Shown piece by piece: positions 58,349-64,000 of a stretch of 64,000 nucleotides of DNA (position 1 is the first letter of the stretch; each line of letters begins with the position of its first letter). Origin of the DNA: Salinilacustrithrix sp034522155 (GTDB taxonomy: Bacteria; Actinomycetota; Acidimicrobiia; Acidimicrobiales; Salinilacustritrichaceae); contig JAXHLP010000005.1 of the NCBI GenBank assembly GCA_034522155.1, forward strand, positions 310,001-374,000, read 5' to 3'. Under the pieces are notes generated by a model. That model worked only from the letters and a program-made list of their open reading frames with translations, made no database searches and had not been told where the DNA came from. The translations under genes were made by a program, and so were the position numbers.

Positions 58349-60277
58349 GTGGTCTCGACCCGACTCTCGGACCAGGTGGGGCGCGTCGTCAGCGCCCGGT
58401 ACCGCCTGATCGCCCCGCTGGGCACCGGCGCGTCTGCGCAGGTCTTCCTGGCCGAGGACGTCGAGCTCGGCCGCCAGGTCGCGGTCAAGATGCTCCAGCC
58501 CGCGCTGGCCGACGACGAGCGGTTCCTGCGCCGGTTCCGCGCCGAGGCCCAGAACGTGGCGGCCATCAACCACCCGAACGTCGTGGTCATCCACGACTGG
58601 GGCGAGGACGAGGTGCCCTACCTGGTCTCGGAGTACCTGGCCGGGGGCAGCCTCCGGGCGATGCTCCACGAGGGCCGACGACTCTCGCCCTCCCAGGCGC
58701 TCGTGGTCGGACTCGACGTGTGCCGGGGTCTGGCCTATGCCCACAACGCCGGGCTCGTGCACCGGGACCTGAAGCCGGCCAACCTGCTCTTCGATCCCGA
58801 GGGGCGGCTCCGCATCGCCGACTTCGGTCTGGCCCGGGCCATCGCCGAGGCGTCGGTCACCGAGCCCGAGGGCTCGGTCATGGGCACCGCCAGGTACGCG
58901 GCGCCCGAGCAGGCTCGGGGCGAACGCCTCGACGGCAAGGCCGACGTCTATGCCCTGGCCGTGCTGCTCATCGAGTCGATCACCGGTGTGGCTCCGTTCG
59001 TGAGCGACACCACGTTCGGCACCCTCATGGCCCGGATCGATCGCGACCTCGACGTCCCCGAGGACGTGGGCGCCCTGCGGCCCGCCCTCGAGCGTGCCGG
59101 TCGCCTCCATCCCGAGGACCGCCCTGACGCCGAGGAGCTCGGCATCCTGTTGCTGGCCGCGGCCGAGCGGATGGACGCACCGTCGCCCCTGCCGTTGGTC
59201 GGCGCCCTCACCGAGGCCGGCCAGGACGGCGAATCCGACGTGACCCGCACCATGACGATGCTGCCGCTCGGCGCGGTGGCCGAGGCCGCCGGCGACGCCG
59301 CGCCGACCGAGGCCGAGGGCGACGCGGCCGCAGATGACGGCTCCGCGCCGCCCGACGAGCCGGATGCCCCCGAGTCCGCAGGCCGCCCGGCGCGGTGGTG
59401 GGTGCCCGTCGCCGTGCTGTTCGCGGTGACGCTGGGTGTCGGTGGGTTCCTCCTGTTCCAGGCGTTGCAGACCCCCACCCACGAGGTGCCGGCGGTGCTC
59501 GGCGACCAGATCGACGATCTCGCGTTGATCGCCGAACAGAACGACTGGACCATCGACGAGAACCGCACCCGCCGCGACGGCACCGAGCCCGACGAGATCC
59601 TCGCCACCGACCCGTCCCCGGGCGAGCAGCTCGAGGAGGGCGGCACGCTGGTCGTCACCGTGTCCGAGGGCAACACGCTCAGCGATCTGCCGGGCGGGGT
59701 GGCCGACCGTCCGCTCGACGAGGTGGCCGCCGAGCTCGAGGACGCCGGGCTCGTGGCGGTGCCGACCGAGGTCTTCGACGAGCAGATCGCGGCGGGGAAC
59801 GTCATCAGGTACGGGTTCGACGGCGACGTGCCCGAGCGCTTGCCCAAGGGCGAGGAGGTACCGCTCGTCGCATCCCAGGGGCCGGAGCCCCGGGTGGTGC
59901 CCGAGTACGCCGACGACACCACCTACGAGGACTACGCAGCCTCGCTCGCGGATCTCCAGCTGGTGGCCGAGCGCAAGGACGAGTTCAGCCCCGACGTCCC
60001 CGAGGGTCGGATCATGCGTCTCTCCCACGAGCCCGGGACCGAGGTCCCCCGGGACAGCACCGTGACCGCCGTGGTGAGCAAGGGCCCCGACGTGGTCGAT
60101 GTCCCCGACACGACCGGTATGACCCTCGACGAGGCCGAGGCCGCCCTCGAGAGTGCCGGGTTGACCCTCGGTGAGTTCGTGGGTGGTGGTGGCGATCGGA
60201 CCGTCGGCGCATCCGACCCCGAACCCGGCGCCACCGTGCCGCGCGGGACCTCGGTGAACCTGCTCCTCCGTCGCTGA
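58349..60277 (+). CDS. PknB-like serine/threonine kinase with PASTA domains
   Basis: A 642-residue membrane kinase that would sense peptidoglycan or lipid II. The kinase domain has the glycine loop GTGASAQVF, VAVKM with the ATP-binding lysine near residue 46, HRDLKPANLL near 137, ADFGLARA near 157 and an APEQARGE activation segment. A Glu/Ala/Asp-rich linker of about 100 residues precedes one membrane helix (VPVAVLFAVTLGVGGFLLF, residues 350-369). Four PASTA-like repeats follow, of which the first three are divergent. GTG at 58349 gives the best family start; upstream codons overlap the divergent gene. Confidence 0.88.
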   Translation: MVSTRLSDQVGRVVSARYRLIAPLGTGASAQVFLAEDVELGRQVAVKMLQPALADDERFLRRFRAEAQNVAAINHPNVVVIHDWGEDEVPYLVSEYLAGGSLRAMLHEGRRLSPSQALVVGLDVCRGLAYAHNAGLVHRDLKPANLLFDPEGRLRIADFGLARAIAEASVTEPEGSVMGTARYAAPEQARGERLDGKADVYALAVLLIESITGVAPFVSDTTFGTLMARIDRDLDVPEDVGALRPALERAGRLHPEDRPDAEELGILLLAAAERMDAPSPLPLVGALTEAGQDGESDVTRTMTMLPLGAVAEAAGDAAPTEAEGDAAADDGSAPPDEPDAPESAGRPARWWVPVAVLFAVTLGVGGFLLFQALQTPTHEVPAVLGDQIDDLALIAEQNDWTIDENRTRRDGTEPDEILATDPSPGEQLEEGGTLVVTVSEGNTLSDLPGGVADRPLDEVAAELEDAGLVAVPTEVFDEQIAAGNVIRYGFDGDVPERLPKGEEVPLVASQGPEPRVVPEYADDTTYEDYAASLADLQLVAERKDEFSPDVPEGRIMRLSHEPGTEVPRDSTVTAVVSKGPDVVDVPDTTGMTLDEAEAALESAGLTLGEFVGGGGDRTVGASDPEPGATVPRGTSVNLLLRR

Positions 60278-60288
60278 CGCCGTTCGTC

Positions 60289-60303
60289 GGTCCCTGTGGG
60301 ACC
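60289..60303 (+). terminator. Terminator hairpin after PASTA kinase
   Basis: GGTCCC/GGGACC with a TGT loop, followed by TCCTCTCTTCT. It is 12 nt after the kinase stop codon. Confidence 0.55.
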
Positions 60304-60314
60304 TCCTCTCTTCT

Positions 60315-60343
60315 GGAGTTCTTCGGCAGGGCCTCAGAACTCC
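60315..60343 (+). repeat. Invariant-loop hairpin element, copy D
   Basis: Arms GGAGTTCT (60315-60322) and AGAACTCC (60336-60343) enclose TCGGCAGGGCCTC, the same loop as copy C. Here the inner stem has C-G where the others have G-C, with both sides changed. Confidence 0.72.
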
Positions 60344-60433
60344 CCTCGCAACGGTCGTCCCACTCGGGGCTTCCTCGCCCGGAGCGCGTCGGTGCCAGCA
60401 TGGTCCGACACGTTGCTGGCAGAAGGGACCACT

Positions 60434-61297
60434 GTGGGAACGCTCGACGGCCGAATCTCGATCATCACCGGCGCTGGACGGGGTCTCGGACGTGCCCATG
60501 CGCTGCTGTTCGCGGCCGAGGGTGCCCAGGTCGTGGTCAACGACCGTGGCGCCGACGACGACGACCGGGGTGCCGCCGAGGCCGTGGTCGAGGAGATCAC
60601 CGCCGCCGGGGGAGCGGCTGTGGCCAATCACGACGACGTCACCGACTGGGAGGGTGGCCAGCGTCTGATCGAGACTGCGGTCGCGACCTTCGGCGGGCTC
60701 GACGTGCTGGTGAACAACGCGGGCATCCTCCGCGACCGGGCGCTCGTGAACATGACCGAGGAGGACTGGGACGACGTCACCACCGTCCACCTCAAGGGCC
60801 ACTTCGTGCCGACGCGGTGGGCGGCCACCTACTGGCGCGAGCAGTCGAAAGCGGGTACGCCGCGACGGGCGTCCCTGATCCACACGTCGTCGACGTCGGG
60901 GTTGCTCGGCAACCCGGGCCAGACCAACTACGGCGCGGCCAAGGCCGGCGTGGCCGCCTTCGCGGGGATCTGCGCCCAGGAGCTCGGCCGGTACGGGGTG
61001 CGGTCCAACTGCATCGTGCCCGCGGCCCGCACCCGACTCACCGAGGCGACACCGGGGCTGTCCGACATGGTCGCCGCACCCGACGACGGCGCCGGATTCG
61101 ACGTCTGGGACCCGGGCAACGTCTCGCCGGTGGTCGCGTACCTGGCTTCAGCCGCGTGCGAGGTCAGCGATCGGACCCTGTTCGTCCAGGGCGGCACCGT
61201 GCGCGTGATGGAGGGGTGGCGCTTCGGGCAGCGCGTGGAACAGGAGCGGCGTTGGTCGGTGGATGCACTGGCCGAGGCCCTCGATCCGCTGTTGTGA
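60434..61297 (+). CDS. Short-chain dehydrogenase, 17-beta-HSD type 4-like
   Basis: A 287-residue SDR with TGAGRGLGRAHALLFAAEGAQVVVND at the NAD-binding start (TGxxxGxG), LVNNAGILRDRALVNM, the catalytic Ser in HTSSTSGL and Tyr-Lys in NYGAAKAG. It follows the N-terminal dehydrogenase of MFE-2/HSD17B4 and mycobacterial Rv3502c-like proteins closely in order of motifs. It probably oxidises a 3-hydroxyacyl-CoA or a 17-hydroxysteroid. GTG is preceded by AGAAGGGA. Confidence 0.85.
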   Translation: MGTLDGRISIITGAGRGLGRAHALLFAAEGAQVVVNDRGADDDDRGAAEAVVEEITAAGGAAVANHDDVTDWEGGQRLIETAVATFGGLDVLVNNAGILRDRALVNMTEEDWDDVTTVHLKGHFVPTRWAATYWREQSKAGTPRRASLIHTSSTSGLLGNPGQTNYGAAKAGVAAFAGICAQELGRYGVRSNCIVPAARTRLTEATPGLSDMVAAPDDGAGFDVWDPGNVSPVVAYLASAACEVSDRTLFVQGGTVRVMEGWRFGQRVEQERRWSVDALAEALDPLL

Positions 61298-61373
61298 CCG
61301 GATCGTCCCGGTACGCAGGACAGTCGTCCCGCGCCGTTGCCGCCGCCACGGCCCGGAGTACAATCGCCGTCTT

Positions 61374-61567
61374 CATCGGGCCGGTCCCGATGGGACGGTC
61401 TGCCGGACGCGGTGATCCCCAGCCACCGCGACGAGGTGGGCCGTCCCATCAGGGCTGGCCCGCTGCGTCTCTCGATGCCGGACGAATGCGGAGCATTCGT
61501 CAAGGATGAGCCAGGTCGCCCTGGCGACCGCTCATGACCTGCGTGGGAAGGGCAATGGTCGCAGGTC
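61374..61567. repeat. Array of nested and tandem hairpins between SDR and SCP2
   Basis: The 322-bp convergent gap (61298-61619) has no gene but at least five perfect inverted repeats: CATCGGG/CCCGATG (61374-61380, 61386-61392); GATGGGACGG/CCGTCCCATC (61389-61398, 61441-61450) enclosing CGCGGTG/CACCGCG (61408-61414, 61424-61430); GACGAATGC/GCATTCGTC (61481-61489, 61493-61501); ATGAGC-GGTCGCC/GGCGACC-GCTCAT (61506-61535); GACCTGCG/CGCAGGTC (61536-61543, 61560-61567). They could be terminators, a structured RNA or a repeat cluster. Confidence 0.7.
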
Positions 61568-61619
61568 TCCGTGCTTTCCCGCTCTTGCTGCTCCTTCGTC
61601 GCAGCGGGCCGCTCGGGCC

Positions 61620-62027
61620 CTACTCCGTGATCTCCGAGATCTTGGCCGCGGCTTCGACCGCGACCGGGTCCGGTGGCTGGGACTGCATGGCCATCATCTT
61701 CGTCATGTCGCCGACGACCTTGATCTTGCCGGACATGAACGCCTGCATGCCGGCCTGGGGATCGCCCTCGACGAAGATGGCCTTCGCGGTCTCGTAGTCG
61801 ACCGTCACGGTGAGATCCTCGCCGTCGAGGTGGCCGAGCTCCATTTCCATCTCGCCGTTGGTCGTGTCGATGTGGGCGTTGCGGTCACCGTCGCCGAAGG
61901 GCACCTCGGTGATCACGAGGTTCATCTTCATGGGCGGCGGGGTCTGGTCGCTCTTGCCCTGGTACTCCTCGCGGATGGCCGTCGCCGCGTCGATCCACTC
62001 GTCGGACAGGAAGGGATAGGTAGCCAC
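61620..62027 (-). CDS. SCP2 sterol-binding domain protein
   Basis: A 135-residue protein made of one SCP2 domain (MATYPFLSDEWIDAATAIREEY, LTVTVDYETAKAIFVEGDPQAGMQAFMSGKIKVVGDMTKMM). The fold has a hydrophobic tunnel for sterols, fatty acyl-CoAs or similar lipids. It faces the SDR gene; the same two domains are fused in the MFE-2 enzyme of eukaryotes. The ATG has GGAGCGA upstream. Stop TAG at 61620. Confidence 0.85.
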   Translation of the reverse strand: MATYPFLSDEWIDAATAIREEYQGKSDQTPPPMKMNLVITEVPFGDGDRNAHIDTTNGEMEMELGHLDGEDLTVTVDYETAKAIFVEGDPQAGMQAFMSGKIKVVGDMTKMMAMQSQPPDPVAVEAAAKISEITE

Positions 62028-62104
62028 GGATCGCTCCTGAAGTCGGGGGATGGATGGTCGTCCGGGTGCGTGCTCCAGCCGCCCCAGCGGAGTGGAAACG
62101 GACG

Positions 62105-62755
62105 TTACCTCAGAGCGGCGGCGGCGTGGTCCGAATGCGCCGCGAGGCTACGGACGACGCTGGCGCCCACGTAGCGCGCCAGTTCGTCGATGGTCACGCC
62201 GAGGCGTCCGGTGCGGTGGTAGTGGCTGTAGTAAGCCACCGGTCCGACGACGTCGAGCGCGAGCAGCATCGGGTCCTCGTCCACGATCGTGCCCTCGGCC
62301 TGGCCCTGCTCGATGATGCGGCGGGCGTCGCGGAGGTGCTGGTTGGTGCCCTTCCGGCGGGCGGCGGTCGACTCCGTCCCGGCTTCGACCTCGAGCAGGG
62401 AGAAGAACGGGGCATGGTCGGCCATGAAGCGCAGCGACGCCTCGGTGCCGGTGCGGATCTGGCGCAGCGGTGGATCGTCGGGGTCGATGGCGGCGCCCTG
62501 GTGCTTGCGCAGCCGGAGCCGGATGTCGGCGGCGACCTCGGTGAACAGGGCTTCCTTGTTCTCGAAGTACCAATAGAAGAGGCCCTTGGCGACGCCGGCC
62601 GCCTCGACGATGTCCTTGATCCGGGTCTCGGCGTACCCGCGCTCGGCGAACAGCGTGGCTGCGCAGTCGACGAGTTGCTGCTTGCGCTCACGGCCCTGGG
62701 CGGTCAGCTCGCGATCGGGGTCGAGGGTGGTGCCGGACGCACCGGATGGAGACAC
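62105..62755 (-). CDS. TetR-family regulator
   Basis: A 216-residue repressor with the HTH AATLFAERGYAETRIKDIVEAAGVAKGLFYWYFENKEALF near residues 30-70 and a C-terminal ligand domain of the TetR_C type. The N-terminal 15 residues (SPSGASGTTLDPD) are flexible. The GTG at 62755 is the last start before the palindromic operator at 62774. The gene is divergent from the ferredoxin gene and likely represses both itself and that gene. Confidence 0.82.
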   Translation of the reverse strand: MSPSGASGTTLDPDRELTAQGRERKQQLVDCAATLFAERGYAETRIKDIVEAAGVAKGLFYWYFENKEALFTEVAADIRLRLRKHQGAAIDPDDPPLRQIRTGTEASLRFMADHAPFFSLLEVEAGTESTAARRKGTNQHLRDARRIIEQGQAEGTIVDEDPMLLALDVVGPVAYYSHYHRTGRLGVTIDELARYVGASVVRSLAAHSDHAAAALR

Positions 62756-62773
62756 GGGTGAAGTGAACTCCGC

Positions 62774-62793
62774 GCTTGACCCCGGGGTCAAGC
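62774..62793. promoter_or_regulatory. 20-bp perfect palindrome, probable TetR operator
   Basis: GCTTGACCCCGGGGTCAAGC is fully self-complementary. It lies in the 66-bp divergent gap between the TetR gene and the ferredoxin gene. TTGACC within it reads as a -35 box in both directions, so repressor binding would block both promoters. Confidence 0.75.
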
Positions 62794-62821
62794 AGCCGCC
62801 CGGTTGGTACCGTGCCCGGTC

Positions 62822-63127
62822 GTGGCCGCCAGCACCCGCGCCGAACGTCTCGAGCACCGCGAGCGGAATCCCAAGTGGCAGAACCCGCCGCTGTACATCG
62901 ACATGTCGATCTGCATCAACTGCGACACCTGCATCCGGCACTGCCCGCCGCAGTTCGGTGCGATCTTCAACCACGGCATCGACGTGATCATCATTCCCGA
63001 GCTGTGCTCGGGCTGCGAGAAGTGCATCGAGCCCTGTCCGGTCGACTGCATCTTCCCGGTCGAGGACGAGGTCGAGACGCCGCTCGATTGGTGGAAAGCG
63101 CTCGAACGCGACGACCCGTATCGCTGA
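62822..63127 (+). CDS. Ferredoxin with two [4Fe-4S] motifs
   Basis: A 101-residue electron carrier. Cysteine motifs CINCDTCIRHCP and CSGCEKCIEPCP are both of the CxxCxxCxxxCP form for two [4Fe-4S] clusters. The N-terminal extension (RAERLEHRERNPKWQNPPLY) and the acidic C-terminal tail (DEVETPLDWWKALE) differ from small bacterial ferredoxins. It likely serves a P450 or other oxygenase, or a dehydrogenase; the partner is not in the adjacent genes. Start GTG at 62822. Confidence 0.85.
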   Translation: MAASTRAERLEHRERNPKWQNPPLYIDMSICINCDTCIRHCPPQFGAIFNHGIDVIIIPELCSGCEKCIEPCPVDCIFPVEDEVETPLDWWKALERDDPYR

Positions 63128-63186
63128 TCTCACGGATCCTGCCGGATCATCGACCATTTCTCCGAAATCGGCTCAAGGTCCGCTGA

Positions 63187-63825
63187 CCGCGGGCCGATCA
63201 CGAGCCCATCAGACCAACGACCCGCTCACTCCCCGGGAGTCGTCGGCAAGAACACGGACACTCCCGATCGTCTGATCGCGGTGCTGCCGTCGTCGAGGCC
63301 GCGTTCGTCCTGCCTGTCCTGCTGCTGATCGTCATCGGCATCATGGAGTTCGGCCAGGTTTTCCAGAAGTCGCTCACGATGAGTGAGGCGACCCGGTCGG
63401 GCGCCCGCCTGGGTGCGGCCCAACCCCGCCAGGACGGCTACCAGGATGACGTCGCGCTCGCGGTCCAGGAGACGTTGAAGAACACCGCTGGCGACTCGAT
63501 GGAGTACCTGTCGGTCTACCGCGCCCACCCGGACACCGGCGACCCGTGGCACGGATCGGACCCGGAGAGCTGCACCGACGACTGCTTCCGGTACGTCTGG
63601 GACGCGACCAACGACACGTGGGTCCTGGACTCTGACAGTCCCGATTGGCCGGCGCTGGAGCAGTTCGCATGCGGCGACACCACCGACACCGACTACCTCG
63701 GCGTGTACGTCCGCGGCCAGCACAGGATGTCGACCTCGATCCTCCCCGGCAGCATCTCCCTCTCGGAGCGCACCGTGATGCGCCTCGAGCCGCTGCCCCT
63801 CGCAGACACGTGCAAGCCCGGATGA
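63187..63825 (+). CDS. TadE-like pilus protein, 5' end unclear
   Basis: The open frame contains the TadE signature DRGAAVVEAAFVLPVLL then LIVIGIMEFGQVF (63271-63363), with the prepilin-like Glu and a membrane helix, followed by about 155 extracytoplasmic residues with four cysteines (ESCTDDCF, QFACGDT, ADTCKPG). No ATG, GTG or TTG lies in frame between the stop at 63184 and the ATG at 63343, which is inside the helix and would remove it. The true start may be non-standard or lost by a deletion or frameshift. The coordinate given is the start of the open frame. It overlaps the next gene as ATGA. Confidence 0.62.
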   Translation, partial: PRADHEPIRPTTRSLPGSRRQEHGHSRSSDRGAAVVEAAFVLPVLLLIVIGIMEFGQVFQKSLTMSEATRSGARLGAAQPRQDGYQDDVALAVQETLKNTAGDSMEYLSVYRAHPDTGDPWHGSDPESCTDDCFRYVWDATNDTWVLDSDSPDWPALEQFACGDTTDTDYLGVYVRGQHRMSTSILPGSISLSERTVMRLEPLPLADTCKPG

Positions 63826-64000
63826 TCTCCCGACTCGCCTCCGTGGCCCATCGCCGCAGGTCCTTCCGGCGCCGACGTGACCGCGGCGAGCGCGGTGTCG
63901 TGCTCGTCTACACGGCATTGATGGCTGCGACCATCGTCGGCTTCGCCGGATTCTCGGTGGACTTCGGCCGATGGTACATCGAGTCGGCGCGTGTCCAGAA
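63822..64000 (+). CDS. TadG-like pilus assembly protein, 3' end outside window
   Basis: The first 59 residues are visible: a basic start (RRRSFRRRRDRGERG) then VVLVYTALMAATIVGFAGFSVDFGRWY, the N-terminal helix typical of TadG/TadE-like Flp-pilus proteins (usually RG.A.V..AL then DxGRWY). The gene continues to the right. It is coupled to the TadE-like gene, which supports a Tad-type secretion or pilus unit beyond the window. Confidence 0.75.
   Translation, partial: MISRLASVAHRRRSFRRRRDRGERGVVLVYTALMAATIVGFAGFSVDFGRWYIESARVQ

Overview
The window is high-GC DNA from an actinobacterium, most likely a member of the Acidimicrobiia. That placement is an inference from the overall gene style: many acyl-CoA dehydrogenases, a fused LivH-LivM permease, PASTA kinase, actinobacterial mnmA/ligA neighbourhood, GTG starts and ATGA/GTGA gene overlaps. 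It carries about 60 protein-coding genes, several gene remnants, no recognisable tRNA or rRNA gene, and no CRISPR array.

Region 1 (1-2.7 kb) holds the end of an ABC importer ATPase and a DUF222/HNH endonuclease. Region 2 (3.2-29.6 kb) is the most interesting part: a catabolic locus with three acyl-CoA dehydrogenases, two acyl-CoA synthetases (one FadD19-like), three crotonases, two Ltp-type thiolase-fold proteins, two DUF35 proteins, a CYP125-like P450 with a frameshift, a nitronate-monooxygenase-like flavoprotein, an amidohydrolase, an MFS carrier and a complete branched-chain-amino-acid-type ABC transporter. A TetR regulator in the middle (13288-13950) strongly resembles mycobacterial KstR, the cholesterol catabolism repressor. 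Ten copies of a palindrome matching the KstR operator (TNNAACNNGTTNNA; six with both half-site cores and best symmetry, the rest with small departures) sit in front of the transcription units of this locus. In five cases the operator lies 8-10 nt from the start codon and overlaps a -10-like box, which suggests leaderless, repressor-controlled mRNAs. I read the locus as a KstR-type regulon for steroid or isoprenoid side-chain degradation, with a Liv-type transporter in place of Mce4.

Region 3 (29.6-44.3 kb) is housekeeping: ABC-F protein, a DrrA/DrrB-like exporter with two permeases, leuA with a leucine-rich leader peptide and attenuator, ychF, a DUF192 protein, a secreted repeat protein that may form a six-bladed propeller, rsmI, galT and two methyltransferases. 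Region 4 (44.3-51.4 kb) is the MoxR-DUF58-DUF4129-DUF4350 set with SpoIIM and RDD membrane proteins. Region 5 (51.4-60.3 kb) carries mnmA, a CmtR-like metal sensor with a cation efflux protein, a MetE-like protein, ligA and a PASTA kinase. Region 6 (60.3-64 kb) has a 17-beta-HSD-like SDR, an SCP2 protein, a TetR/ferredoxin pair sharing a 20-bp palindrome, and the start of a TadE/TadG pilus-type pair.

Two genome-scale oddities stand out. A hairpin with an invariant 13-nt loop and compensatory stem changes occurs in four intergenic gaps. Several genes lack internal or terminal parts with sharp boundaries (LLM oxidoreductase, PHP protein, DHA2 carrier, IS982 transposase, TadE 5' end), which could be real decay or assembly error.
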